A stretch of 64,000 nt of DNA from Lysinibacillus agricola (GCF_016638705.1 NZ_CP067341.1:4095501-4159500), one strand, 5' to 3'. Positions 1-9,500 are shown, counted from the stretch's first letter. Program-made: numbers and translations. Notes: generated by a model not told the origin, from the letters alone.

Positions 1-376
1 TTGCATTCCGTAGTACTAATCCAACTAGTGATCCACAAGATGCATTTTCTTTATTATTTAATACTGTAGGTGTAATTAATCGCAAATTTTTGATAGTGCC
101 ACTACCATCAAGTAAACCAAACAAACCAGCCTGAGAATGTTCTTCATTCACAATATTCAATCCATTAATATCAAAATTCCCACCATCATATGTCCCCCAA
201 AATGGCGGCGTTGAACTGCCATTGCATATAGGGTCCCATGTACTGCTTATTGTTATATGTTCATTTTGCTTATAATGAAATTTTCCATCTAAATTTTTTT
301 TATCAATGTCCCGCAAATCTTGTTCAGTTTTAATTAAAAATGGGTCATCTTTTGTACCAGTTCCACCACTAAACAT
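1..376 (-). CDS. Phage tail-associated protein, GLUG-like repeats (partial)
   Basis: Open frame running off the left end of the window, starting with ATG at 376 and overlapping the end of the upstream tal gene by 8 bases. The roughly 125 visible residues begin MFSGGTGTKDDPF and contain a G-x-x-D-P-F-x-I-x-T entry motif followed by GLFG and SLVGL turns. These are typical of beta-helical GLUG-type surface modules. Downstream of Tal, such a protein is likely a tail fibre or receptor-binding component. The assignment rests on motif and position; the C-terminus cannot be seen. Confidence 0.6.
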   Translation of the reverse strand, partial: MFSGGTGTKDDPFLIKTEQDLRDIDKKNLDGKFHYKQNEHITISSTWDPICNGSSTPPFWGTYDGGNFDINGLNIVNEEHSQAGLFGLLDGSGTIKNLRLITPTVLNNKENASCGSLVGLVLRNA

Positions 377-2675
377 AATCCCCCTCTCCTTCTTCTTCCT
401 CTGTCCCCTCTTGACACACGGCTTGTACACTTATATCTACATTTCCACTTTTCAGTCCTTTTAATTTAATTTTTACTCCTATATATTTATCTTCTGCATC
501 ATCTTTATTTAATTCCCATAGTGCTACTATTGGCTCTGTTTGTTCTACCTGGCCAATCCCCGTAGTCACACTAATTACTTCATCATAGGAAGTTGTAAAA
601 AGAAAATCAGCCCCTTCACTACCTACTGATACAGTTTCCGACTCTAAATAATATGTTGGTCCAAGTAAACCAGGGTCAACAATCTCATCATTTTGTGCTG
701 TAAATCTAATAGCATACCAAGCTTGCCTGTGCTTTGATGAGTCAAATTCTGATGGTGGTTTTTCAAGAATGCTAATAACAATGTACATCACATTTTTGCG
801 TGGGAAAGTCCAGTCCTTTATACCCTCGTATGATCTGTTAGTTCTTATACCTTTACTGCTGTAAGTACGTATACCAACATAATAAGAACGATATTTTCTT
901 AATAACGTCAAGCGTAATCCGTTGTGTTCGAGTAATGCTGTATAAAATATTTCTGCTTGGATGGCATTTAATGAAGGACTAGCAGGTACTGACACATCAT
1001 TTAATTGCAAACAATTTACTTCTCCAATACGTAACTCGTACAGAGGTTCAAATGGTATCTTTTCGAAAGCAACGCCATACACCACATTCTTATGAACAGT
1101 TGGATCAAATTCTGAATTTGGAACTTCTGAAACAGAAACTACTAAGTATTCTGCATCATCACGCGGCAGTTTCCAATTGGGCAACTGATCTCTTATCGTT
1201 TCGTAATCGTACACAAATGGGGCACCATCAGAGCTGAACGTCACAATAGTTATTTTATAATTACTAAATTCACGCCTTAATGATAATTTAATACCTCCGT
1301 ACTCTTGCATCAGATGATAGTTTAACTTGACAGAAAAATCATCAAGCTCTAGATTTTCACCTTCTGTGTCAATTAACAAGCTACTGTTGCCTAACATGTT
1401 GTTCTTACCAATTTTAAATTCACGTAACGGGTCAATATAAACTTTATTGAATTTCACTGCATAATCTCTTACTTTGTGAATCTCTGGATTAAGTTGTTCG
1501 AGAGGCACTTCACTTATGGTAATACTGATTGCTTGCATTTTAGGTTTTGGAAATGTCCAGTTACTCATGACGTCAGCTATTTTCTCAAGTTTGTATTCTT
1601 CATATTGATTGTCCTCATACCACTCACTGATGTACACGTGGTACCTACTGTATTGGGGCTTAACCTTTAAAGACATACCTTTTAGTTCACCTTGGATATA
1701 ATAATCAATAGAGGTAGATATATTGTCAGGTAAGATTTCTTCCTCGCCAAGTTCGATTCCATCAAGAGCCATACAATTGATCTTGCCCATTTGCCAGCTC
1801 TGCAAAAAGTAATTTAAGGTAGGGTCTTCTTTCTCTTCATATCCCTTATCTTCATTCATGATATTCACAATATCACGTATAACCTGCCCTACATCCAACT
1901 TCGGTACTTCTTTAAATAAAGGATTATAACGTTTACCTACGATACGTTCCGTTGCATCAATGGCTAAATCTGTATCAATCATGCGAACGGTATCCCCTAG
2001 CTCAGCTGAAGCGATTTCTTGCTGTTGAGAGCCAGACATTTTACTAAAATCGATAATGTCTACTTCATGTGCATATTCAAACGAAAAGTTTTCATCTAAA
2101 TCAATTTTTTGAGTAATCGATTGAATGTTTTTCCCAACCTCTAACATAAGGTCATTATTGGCACCACGTCTGTTATGAATCGTAATGACAAACTTGTTAT
2201 ATTCAACTTCTAACCCATTTTGGCGTGCAAATTCATTAATGCGACTCCTACCACCTTTAGCGCTTGGCCTATAGTAATAATAACCGCCTGCTAAATCAAT
2301 AATCTGAAATCCGTTCATTCCCCAGCATTGCGAAATGATACTCCGTGGTGAACCCTCATAAAATTCTTCTTCATCTTCTGCTACAAAGGGCGCTTCCGAT
2401 GGATTATTTAATACATAACTTACATGCTCAAGCATCAGCTTAATTGCTTTACTTCGATCACGCTGCTTGTCTACCCCAGCAATAATAAAATAATCCCCAT
2501 CCATTTCCACTAAATTAGGATAGTGTAAAAAGGAGGGGAATATATTTTCAGCCATTTGTATGTCAGCAGTGTATTGGTCATTGATGACTTCATAAATCTC
2601 TGCGTTAATAACATTTTCAAGCGTACCGATAAGCGATAGATTGCTATGATTTAAAACCTTAATATCGTAACTCAT
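369..2675 (-). CDS. Tail-associated protein (Tal / prophage endopeptidase tail family)
   Basis: 768 residues. The first roughly 290 residues resemble the baseplate-hub domain of siphovirus Tal proteins: Asn-rich start, an endopeptidase-tail-like mixed alpha/beta region, and a MSGSQQQEIA segment. The rest is built from three related modules of about 130 residues. Each contains a W-x-[FL]-P-[KR] motif, an I-S-[EI]-x-P-x-x-[EQ][FL][ND][PS] motif and a closing Y-[AG][VI][KRA]F motif (near residues 390, 520 and 645). The C-terminus is acidic (EEEEGEGDY). The gene follows dit with a 4-base overlap. By position it forms the tail tip that contacts the cell, and the triplicated modules may bind surface polymer. 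No lytic active site is evident. Confidence 0.75.
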   Translation of the reverse strand: MSYDIKVLNHSNLSLIGTLENVINAEIYEVINDQYTADIQMAENIFPSFLHYPNLVEMDGDYFIIAGVDKQRDRSKAIKLMLEHVSYVLNNPSEAPFVAEDEEEFYEGSPRSIISQCWGMNGFQIIDLAGGYYYYRPSAKGGRSRINEFARQNGLEVEYNKFVITIHNRRGANNDLMLEVGKNIQSITQKIDLDENFSFEYAHEVDIIDFSKMSGSQQQEIASAELGDTVRMIDTDLAIDATERIVGKRYNPLFKEVPKLDVGQVIRDIVNIMNEDKGYEEKEDPTLNYFLQSWQMGKINCMALDGIELGEEEILPDNISTSIDYYIQGELKGMSLKVKPQYSRYHVYISEWYEDNQYEEYKLEKIADVMSNWTFPKPKMQAISITISEVPLEQLNPEIHKVRDYAVKFNKVYIDPLREFKIGKNNMLGNSSLLIDTEGENLELDDFSVKLNYHLMQEYGGIKLSLRREFSNYKITIVTFSSDGAPFVYDYETIRDQLPNWKLPRDDAEYLVVSVSEVPNSEFDPTVHKNVVYGVAFEKIPFEPLYELRIGEVNCLQLNDVSVPASPSLNAIQAEIFYTALLEHNGLRLTLLRKYRSYYVGIRTYSSKGIRTNRSYEGIKDWTFPRKNVMYIVISILEKPPSEFDSSKHRQAWYAIRFTAQNDEIVDPGLLGPTYYLESETVSVGSEGADFLFTTSYDEVISVTTGIGQVEQTEPIVALWELNKDDAEDKYIGVKIKLKGLKSGNVDISVQAVCQEGTEEEEGEGDYV

Positions 2676-3064
2676 ACAGCCACCATATCAGGTGAACAAC
2701 GGAACGTTGCCCAAAATAACCCGTCATCCACGATACGCTCAAAATCTTCACTAGAAATAAACTTGGCCATGTATGCCCACTTTGAATCTTCATCAAAAAT
2801 TAATCGCTCTTTCTGTGATGATTTAAAATAACCACGCAAAGCCCGACAAGCATCATAATAGGTTTGACCTGGCAACGGTGTAAGTAGGAATTGTATGCGA
2901 ATTTCAATATCACTTTCACTATTATCAGTTACCACTACACTGCCACTAACCTCTGGTAATTTTATAAATGAATCACTAAATTCACCAAAAAGGGGCCTTT
3001 CGGTGTCCATAACCTCAAGCCCAAATTGTGAACAGTGTATTCCTTTAAATGTGATGTCACACAT
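2672..3064 (-). CDS. Distal tail protein (Dit-like)
   Basis: 130 residues from ATG 3064, which is preceded by GGGGG at good spacing and lies directly after the tape-measure stop codon. The N-terminus (ITFKGIHCSQFGLEV) and the central LPEVSGSV plus R-I-Q-F-L-L segments match the ring-forming N-terminal half of Dit/phage tail component proteins, which link the tail tube to Tal. It is shorter than two-domain Dit proteins and lacks the C-terminal galectin-like domain. The order tape measure-dit-tal is standard for Gram-positive siphoviruses. Confidence 0.75.
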   Translation of the reverse strand: MCDITFKGIHCSQFGLEVMDTERPLFGEFSDSFIKLPEVSGSVVVTDNSESDIEIRIQFLLTPLPGQTYYDACRALRGYFKSSQKERLIFDEDSKWAYMAKFISSEDFERIVDDGLFWATFRCSPDMVAV

Positions 3065-3065
3065 A

Positions 3066-6000
3066 CTATTTCCCCCTTCGATCACGTTGCTGCTGCTCAT
3101 AAATTTGACGTGTAATTTTCTTAACATCAGCTTCTTCGCGAATAATAAATTGTGCGCCTTCTAACATGCGTTCATAATTATTGTGAATTACTTGCGGTTC
3201 TTGTTGTCCTCCACCAGATGCATCAAATATGGCTTTACCAATTGCACCTAACACTCGCTCATTAAGAGGTAAAATGGCTTCTGGACCAGCTTCTCCTACC
3301 CCGTGCAATCCATTTCCTGTATTAAACAACGTTGGCTTATTAAATACGCCACCTTTTGCATGCCATTGAATATCGATTTTAGGAAGCCCTTCGCCGAACC
3401 AATCTAACGGATTGATAGAGCCCTTAATACTAAATTTCGGCACTTTAAGTTTCGGCCAATTAAAATCGAATTTAAAGAATCCTTTTATAGCATCTATTGC
3501 TTTTTTAACGGCATCCTTTGCTTTGTTTATTGGTGTCTTAATGGCTGAATAAATAGAATCCCATTTTTCTTTAACCTTCCCAAGCAAATCACCGAATGAA
3601 AAGAATCCTTTGATTTTGTCGACAACAGTCTTGGCTATATCAGAAATTTTTGACCAGATATTCGAAAAGAAGTTGGAGACACCCGTAAAAATTTCAACTG
3701 TCTTACTTTTTATTGTGTCCCAGTTTTCGACAATCGTTTTTACTAATATGCCAACTGGTCCAGTAACGACAGCAAGGATAGTTTTCCAATTTCCCCTCAT
3801 GAAGTCGGCTATAACGCCACCAGCTGTTTTGAAAATACCAACAATAGAATCCCATAAATCGGTGAAGAATTCTGCTATAGAATCCCAGTTTTCAATAATT
3901 AACGGAACGGCTATGGTTAACGCAGTGACCGCGATCCCAATTGGGCCTGTTAAAGCACCAAAAGCAATTCTTAAAGCTGGTAAGATTTTCGAGGCTAGAT
4001 TCGTAATGACCGGAATGAGCTTATCTAAAATCGAAGCAAATCCAGCACCACCCTTACCACCACCAAATAAGGTGGTTATGGTGTATATCGCTGGACTGAG
4101 TGCGGTGAATGCCCCGACTAATGTTCCAATAGCACCAACAACAGCTACAATTATTGATGTTAAACCAGAATGCTCTTTTGCAAAACTAGCAATACCCGAT
4201 ACTACTTCAGCAATAACACCTAGCAACGGATCAAGTGCTTTTTTTACATCCGTGGCTGCTTGTCTCAACTCTGTCATTGGATCAGTATTTAGTTCTTTAG
4301 TTTTGTCATTGACATCCTTTTGACCTTTAGCAACTTCTTGTTGACTAACGTATATACCTTTTAATATCTTGGGAATCTTATCTCCTTGGTCCTCATACAT
4401 CGTCCCAAAAAGCTCTACACCAATTGTCTCGCGTAGTGTTGCATCTTCAATAGTATCTAACCAAGCAGCCATTTCGGTGAATGCTTTTGCACCCTCTTCT
4501 CCGCCTTTAGCTATCGCTTTGCCGAATCCTTCTAACTTAGTAAATAAGGCTTGTACAGCGGCACTGTCAGGTGGGTCTTTCGCTATCGCTAACTTTTCGG
4601 CATTCATGGCTTTAAATGAATCTAATTCAGCTTTGTGCGCTTCTCTTACAGCATCCATTTCATCAGACAGCCGTTCATTTAAAGCTTGTTTACGATTGTT
4701 TTGTTCTTCTTTAAGTGCCGATAACTTTGCTTGACTCACTTCTCGTAACGCATCAATCTGTGCCTTATTAGATTCACTAAGCACCTTTAATTCCTCTTGT
4801 TTGCGTTGTTGAAAAGCTTCTTTTTGAGCGTTATGTCGTTCTTGTAAGGCTGCTTTTTCAGCTGCTTGCATTTCTTTTAATGCATTTTTCCGCTCATCAA
4901 ATCCACTTTTTAACGTTTCTTTTTCGTTTGCAATTTGCTCTGAAAGTTGTTCTTTTCGAGTCTCAGTCTCAGTTTTAAGCGCTTCTTTTTTAGAATCCGA
5001 TGCTTCTTTTACCGAATCCTTTTGACCTTTCAAAACTTCAATTTGTTCTTTGCGATCTTCTCTGATTTTTTCAAGACGTAACTGTTCTTCAAAATTGCGT
5101 AATTCTCGCATTGCATTCTGCCGATCAGCGTTCGTTTTCGCATTATTTACACGTAAGTTTAGTTCAGCACGTTTCTGTGCGTTCTCTTGTTTCTTAATGG
5201 CTTTATCTTCAGCTTCGGTTTTAGCATTTAATGAATCTATTTTATTGTCTAAGGCTTTTAACTGATTATATTTTTCTTCATCAATGAGCTTCATACGCTC
5301 TTTGTACTCTTTGTCTATGAGCTTTATTTTTGCTTGAGAGTTTTTCTCAAAAATTTTCAGCTCTTCTTGTTGCGCCTTTTCTAACTGACGTAACTGTTCT
5401 TGCTGATTTTTAGTTAATGTCTCAGTTTCAGCAGTTAATCTTTTTTCCAATGCTTTTTGTTGCCGTTCATAGCTTTTAACCGTAGCATCATAATTAGCAC
5501 TTAATTTTTTTTCGAGTGCTTTCTGTTGTTGGTCATAACTCTTAGATACAGCGTCATACTCTCTTTGAAGCAGTTTATCTAAAGATTTTTGTTGTTGAGC
5601 ATGGCCCTTGGAGATGGACTTCTCTCGATTACTTAGCGATTTTGCTAAGGCATCTTCTTGTTTAGAAAAGTTGGCTTCCATCGCGGAAAGTTGTTCATCT
5701 GACATTTTTTGCGTATCCCCAACAACATCACGAATGGCATCCTTCATGGATTCACTCAAACCGCGTCCCATTTCAACAGCACGAATACGACCTTCTTTTA
5801 AACCATCTAAAAGGTTATCGATGTTCCAAGATTTTGATAAAGCTGCATTCGCTAAAATTGTTTGGATCTCCTGAGCATTGTAGCCCGCCCGTTTTAGCTG
5901 TCCGCCATATTCGCTGATAATATCTAATTGTTCTGGAGGAAATCCGATATCAAGTAAACTATTAACCAATTCAATAGCTTCTATATTGGAAATACCAAGT

Positions 6001-7043
6001 GCGTCACCAATTTCGTTTGTTTCTTGGATCAATTCTGTGAAATCGATACTAGCATAAGACCTTGTTATTGTAGCAGCACCCTTAACTACTGCCATATTCG
6101 CTTCGTCAGTAGCATCAGCATTCAACGCCCATTGACGACGTACTCCTTCAAGTGCAGCCTCTTCGTCCCCTATTAGTACGGTTACATCTTTTATTGAGCT
6201 TCTTACTTTACCTAAAGATTCTTCAGGTACATTAAATGACAAATTAATCGAAGTATCGAGACTGGCACTAGATAATGCTGCCGATACTGCTGTACTTACT
6301 CCAATAGCCGCAGTCGCTGCACCTGCCATAGACTTTAAGCTATCCGCAAGACCATTCACTTCTTGTTCAGCTTCATTTGCTTCTTGTCCCAATCGAGCTA
6401 AATCTTGTCGAACTTGTTCAACAGAAGAACCGCTGTCTAACGAACGAATGGATGCTCGCAACTCTGTTATATCACGACCTGCGTTTAATGATGAGCGCGC
6501 GATTTTATCGAATGCAGTATCTAATTCTTTTGCACTGGCAGAACCATTTTGGATAGCTCTTGTTAAATCTCGCCCCAATAAATCAGAAAAATCACTAACC
6601 GATTGGCCAGTGACTGAAAATAAATTTTGTAGTTGTCGTAAAGACTCCGTTTGATCAGCTTGAGCTTGTTTAGCACGTTGTAAGGCTTGTTCTGTTCCTG
6701 TGATGGCATTTGCTGCTTGTTGTTCAGCAATTTGATTACGTTTGAGCTGTTCCTCAAGTTTTTTTGCTTCCTCTGAATTTTCACCCCATAAATTTTTTGC
6801 ACGTGCTAAAGTTGCTGTGGTTTCTTCTGTTTTACGCTTTGCCACTTCATAAATTTGTTGTAAACCACTCATTTTTGCCTCTAGCTTTTCAGTCTCAGAA
6901 GCATTGTGTTTCATCTGTTCTTGTTGGAGTTTCATCTGTTGACGTAATGATGTCGTTTCTTTATTCATTTCCGTCATTGATTTATTAAATTCTTGGTTAA
7001 ATGCCTTGAAGGTTATTTTGACTTCGTTATTATTGTTAGCCAT
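3066..7043 (-). CDS. Tail tape measure protein
   Basis: 1325 residues, the longest gene in the tail module, immediately downstream of the frameshifted tail chaperone (ATG 7043 with GGAGAG upstream). The N-terminal third is helical. Residues about 460-850 are an almost unbroken Lys/Glu/Gln/Ala coiled coil with repeated QQQKALEKKL-like units. Residues about 945-1120 contain several hydrophobic segments (e.g. IIVAVVGAIGTLVGAFTAL), as expected of a protein ejected through the membrane with the DNA. The C-terminus has a GGVFNKPTLF-GVGEAGPEAILPL motif, the recurrent end motif of Gram-positive tape measures. Its length sets tail length. Confidence 0.92.
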   Translation of the reverse strand: MANNNNEVKITFKAFNQEFNKSMTEMNKETTSLRQQMKLQQEQMKHNASETEKLEAKMSGLQQIYEVAKRKTEETTATLARAKNLWGENSEEAKKLEEQLKRNQIAEQQAANAITGTEQALQRAKQAQADQTESLRQLQNLFSVTGQSVSDFSDLLGRDLTRAIQNGSASAKELDTAFDKIARSSLNAGRDITELRASIRSLDSGSSVEQVRQDLARLGQEANEAEQEVNGLADSLKSMAGAATAAIGVSTAVSAALSSASLDTSINLSFNVPEESLGKVRSSIKDVTVLIGDEEAALEGVRRQWALNADATDEANMAVVKGAATITRSYASIDFTELIQETNEIGDALGISNIEAIELVNSLLDIGFPPEQLDIISEYGGQLKRAGYNAQEIQTILANAALSKSWNIDNLLDGLKEGRIRAVEMGRGLSESMKDAIRDVVGDTQKMSDEQLSAMEANFSKQEDALAKSLSNREKSISKGHAQQQKSLDKLLQREYDAVSKSYDQQQKALEKKLSANYDATVKSYERQQKALEKRLTAETETLTKNQQEQLRQLEKAQQEELKIFEKNSQAKIKLIDKEYKERMKLIDEEKYNQLKALDNKIDSLNAKTEAEDKAIKKQENAQKRAELNLRVNNAKTNADRQNAMRELRNFEEQLRLEKIREDRKEQIEVLKGQKDSVKEASDSKKEALKTETETRKEQLSEQIANEKETLKSGFDERKNALKEMQAAEKAALQERHNAQKEAFQQRKQEELKVLSESNKAQIDALREVSQAKLSALKEEQNNRKQALNERLSDEMDAVREAHKAELDSFKAMNAEKLAIAKDPPDSAAVQALFTKLEGFGKAIAKGGEEGAKAFTEMAAWLDTIEDATLRETIGVELFGTMYEDQGDKIPKILKGIYVSQQEVAKGQKDVNDKTKELNTDPMTELRQAATDVKKALDPLLGVIAEVVSGIASFAKEHSGLTSIIVAVVGAIGTLVGAFTALSPAIYTITTLFGGGKGGAGFASILDKLIPVITNLASKILPALRIAFGALTGPIGIAVTALTIAVPLIIENWDSIAEFFTDLWDSIVGIFKTAGGVIADFMRGNWKTILAVVTGPVGILVKTIVENWDTIKSKTVEIFTGVSNFFSNIWSKISDIAKTVVDKIKGFFSFGDLLGKVKEKWDSIYSAIKTPINKAKDAVKKAIDAIKGFFKFDFNWPKLKVPKFSIKGSINPLDWFGEGLPKIDIQWHAKGGVFNKPTLFNTGNGLHGVGEAGPEAILPLNERVLGAIGKAIFDASGGGQQEPQVIHNNYERMLEGAQFIIREEADVKKITRQIYEQQQRDRRGK

Positions 7044-7047
7044 ATAC

Positions 7048-7673
7048 TCACTCTCCTATCAGGCTATTACTCCACCCATCAAACGCCAGTTTATTCGCAT
7101 AAATACGCTCTACTGTTGCGATTGGACCATGCCAAAAGGTTTCTGGGTCGATGCCTGCTATTAATACGTAGAGTGTGTAAAGGTCCTCCACATGCTTGAT
7201 AACTAGCTTTGGTGGCGTTGTTTTTTTTTAGATTTTTTCGTTTGTTTGTGTAAAGCTTTAGCAAACTCATTCGATTCATTCAATAATCCAACAATCAAAT
7301 TGGCATAAAGTTGGATTGTATCTGTCAATGGATAATGGTACATTTCTAAAAATTCATCAAAGGATAATCCAAGATTTTTATTGGCGCCAATTGCAGCTAG
7401 ATAAATAACAGCAATTAATTTTTGCTCATCAAAAGCGTTCAATAACTCAAGAGAAGCTTCTTCATCAGATTGAGTAATAAGTGTTTCAAGTCCCTTTATT
7501 TTCAGTAAATCTTCAAACAAACTCGATTCTAATAGGCCTGTATCATAACCTTTTTTCACGGCAGCGTTCGTTAAAAAGGCTGGGTGTACTTTCGTGTTAA
7601 CAAATCGCTTTTCAAATTCACCTTCCACTTCTACAACTTCTACTTCTTTTAACTCGACCTTTTGAATTTTCAT
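7048..7673 (-). CDS. Tail assembly chaperone with -1 programmed frameshift (gpG / gpGT type)
   Basis: The zero-frame product starts at ATG 7673 (GGAGGAG upstream), is about 156 residues, and ends KKSKKKQRHQS at a stop near 7203. Just before the end is a run of nine A residues on the coding strand (7221-7229). Slipping back one base there opens a frame reading TTPPKLVIKHVEDLYTLY and on through DPETFWHG to a stop at 7048. This extension is 58 codons long and ends a few bases before the tape-measure start. A chaperone gene with a -1 extension just upstream of the tape measure is a conserved arrangement in long-tailed phages. The extended product should recruit tail-tube subunits to the tape measure. 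Confidence 0.85.
7219..7230 (-). other. Slippery site for -1 ribosomal frameshift
   Basis: On the coding strand the frame reads TCT AAA AAA AAA CAA. The A AAA AAA heptamer allows tandem -1 re-pairing, after which translation continues ACA ACG CCA. The +1 frame gives a basic, unfamiliar peptide, whereas the -1 frame gives a tail-chaperone-like extension. Confidence 0.75.
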
Positions 7674-7695
7674 GTGATTCTCCTCCATCTATTCA

Positions 7696-7727
7696 AAAAT
7701 AAAAACACCTCCATATTTGGAGGCGTT
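7696..7727 (-). terminator. Rho-independent terminator upstream of the tail chaperone
   Basis: A 9-bp stem (AACGCCTCC / GGAGGTGTT, one G-T pair) with a 6-base loop, followed on the minus strand by TTTATTTTT. It lies 23 bases before the chaperone start codon, so it probably ends transcripts of the lipoprotein moron. Late transcription must read through it or be restarted. Confidence 0.7.
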
Positions 7728-7787
7728 GAATTGGAATAAAGTTTGATTAAAAGTAATTCTAAAAATCATTTTTTATAGTAAATGAAA

Positions 7788-7826
7788 AGAAAGCATATTG
7801 AATAAAGATTGGTCAACATGCTTTCT
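7788..7826 (-). terminator. Hairpin downstream of the lipoprotein gene
   Basis: Inverted repeat AGAAAGCAT / ATGCTTTCT with a 21-base loop and T-rich flank, in the gap after the lipoprotein gene. It could act in either direction. The remaining bases of the 7690-8000 gap show no gene. Confidence 0.4.
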
Positions 7827-8000
7827 TCTTTGTTAATTTAGTATTAAGTTTTTATAAAAAAGTTTAACGATTTTTTAGTAGCTCTTCTTCAACCAAAGCA
7901 TCCGTTAGTTAATTAAGAACAGCGACGCTTATTCAACAATCGCGCCTGATTGTGGAATGACCTTAGGTTAAATCTTATCTAAGGTAAATTTATGATTTTA

Positions 8001-8579
8001 TTATATGCTGTTTTCCTCTACGAAATTAACAACAAACTCCTTAGCATCTTCAAATGTATTGTTATCAATCAAATCATAACGTATCTCGTACCATCTATCT
8101 TCAAACTGTATTTCAAATGCATACATTTCATTTTCTCCAAGTCCTTGAGAATAAAAAACAACCTTGTCCTTTACTTTGAATTCTCCATCATAATAAGGTT
8201 GTTTTTCCATCATTCCTGGGCCCATCCAAATAGTGATGACAGGTATTGCTTTGTATTGTTCATCAATAAATGCTTCAAAACCTTGTTGAACACCGCCAAT
8301 ATTTAATCTTTCATCCGTCTTCAAGGAGTAATCAACATATAGATTACTTAATTCGTCAGTGAATTCAAAATCACTGTTATACTTATAATGAAAGCCTGCT
8401 TTCCTTATAACATATTTAGGATGTTCGGGTATATGAACTTTGAGATTCATTCTTTCTTCCATTTGTTTTTCGATTTCTTGTTGAGGTGTCCTACTATTCT
8501 CAACACCTGTAGTTTGACATCCTGCTAGAACAATTGACAACAAAATAATGGTCGTTAATAATACGAAAACTTTTTTCAT
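8001..8579 (-). CDS. Putative lipoprotein moron within the tail module
   Basis: 192 residues starting MKKVFVLL, with a clear lipobox (LSIVLAGC) at residues 14-21, so it is predicted to be exported and lipid-anchored. No family is recognised. The mature part is acidic and aromatic, with no catalytic signature. It lies between the major tail protein and the tail chaperone, a place normally without cargo. It has its own ribosome-binding site, a TATACT -10 candidate at 8613-8618, and terminators on both sides (8844-8867 and 7696-7727), as in morons expressed from lysogens. Lipoproteins encoded by some temperate phages of Gram-positive bacteria block superinfection, so that role is possible here but unproven. 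Confidence 0.7.
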   Translation of the reverse strand: MKKVFVLLTTIILLSIVLAGCQTTGVENSRTPQQEIEKQMEERMNLKVHIPEHPKYVIRKAGFHYKYNSDFEFTDELSNLYVDYSLKTDERLNIGGVQQGFEAFIDEQYKAIPVITIWMGPGMMEKQPYYDGEFKVKDKVVFYSQGLGENEMYAFEIQFEDRWYEIRYDLIDNNTFEDAKEFVVNFVEENSI

Positions 8580-8906
8580 AGAAATGATTTCCCTTCTTTA
8601 ATTCCCTATTCTAGTATAGTTTATAAGAATGCGTTAAAAAAGAAAATTAGCTCATACTCACTTATTAGATTATACCGAAATAATCCAAACGCTTATTAAA
8701 CTATTCTGCCCCGTTAGCCATCCATGTAGCGCAAAAACCAGCGCTACACCACAGAAAATGAAAGATGATTAAGTTCTTTCATGGGAGTTTAAGTACATTT
8801 CTTCACAATCTTCACATTAAATTCAACAAATATCTAGTTGAAAATCACCTCTAACTAAAGAGATGATTGTATCAATCTTTTTTACAAAGCTACAATAAGC
8901 GTTCAA
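8580..8906. other. Intergenic region with hairpins, no gene seen
   Basis: The 327 bases between the major tail gene and the lipoprotein gene hold two compact inverted repeats: GTAGCGC/GCGCTAC at 8726-8747 and TGAAAGA/TCTTTCA at about 8758-8780. They also hold the lipoprotein promoter region and the terminator listed separately. No convincing open frame. Confidence 0.5.
8844..8867 (-). terminator. Terminator after the major tail protein gene
   Basis: The minus strand reads ATCATCTCT-TTAGTT-AGAGGTGAT then TTTTC, a 9-bp stem with one mismatch and a short T tract, 40 bases after the major tail protein stop. Confidence 0.55.
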
Positions 8907-9500
8907 TTAAGGTGTATCTGGTTCAGTTTTCTCGACTAATTTTCGTGTGAAGTTTGTATGCCAAGTTTCCGCAATTTCTGGATCTTCTAACTCAGCTGTA
9001 ATCGCCTCATAGTAGAATTGGCCATTTGCATCAGCAACTGCACTAAATGCTAGTTCCAACATCGCTAACTCTTCTTGGGACGTATCAATGTTGATGGTAA
9101 AACCACCAGCATTAGATGCTTTAGGGAATGCAATTAATTTTGTGAGGTCCTCAAATTCATCTACCACATCAGCTGTAAATACAAAGTCTTTACCTAATGA
9201 ATTGGAGCCATAACTATAGATACCAGGCTTTAAATCCTCATTAGATAAACCGAAATAGTCACGTAAAACTTGTACAGGTACATGGACACTAACTGTTACA
9301 TTTAGCTTTATTGTCACGGTTTTTTCCGCAATTATTGCACGGCCACATTTTTTCGATAAAACGGTTGTCTCAGGTTCAGATGCGATCGTACCTACACAAC
9401 CAAATTTTGTACCTGGTTCTTGTTTGCCTCCTTTCATAAATTGAATCGATGCGTTTTTGATATTCCACGCATCAAATTGCTCAATTACTTGTTTTGTCAT
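8907..9500 (-). CDS. Major tail (tube) protein
   Basis: 197 residues with a GGAGGG ribosome-binding site. It sits after the gp10-like tail-completion gene, where siphoviruses carry the tube subunit. Beta-rich composition with motifs common in Gram-positive phage tail proteins: a polar start, FGCVGTIASEPET near residue 33, alternating TVTIKLNVTVSVHVPV strands and a C-terminal ITAELEDPEIAETWHTNF. The sequence shows no additional Ig-like domain. It is separated from the chaperone gene by the lipoprotein moron. Confidence 0.8.
   Translation of the reverse strand: MTKQVIEQFDAWNIKNASIQFMKGGKQEPGTKFGCVGTIASEPETTVLSKKCGRAIIAEKTVTIKLNVTVSVHVPVQVLRDYFGLSNEDLKPGIYSYGSNSLGKDFVFTADVVDEFEDLTKLIAFPKASNAGGFTINIDTSQEELAMLELAFSAVADANGQFYYEAITAELEDPEIAETWHTNFTRKLVEKTEPDTP

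Noticed and set aside
3610..4323. 237-codon plus-strand frame inside the tape measure gene
   Set aside because: No ribosome-binding site and composition typical of the antisense of a coiled, membrane-rich gene.
7091..7279. 62-codon frame overlapping the end of the tail chaperone
   Set aside because: It is the +1 frame after the A run and gives a basic, family-less peptide; the -1 frame has tail-chaperone-like features.
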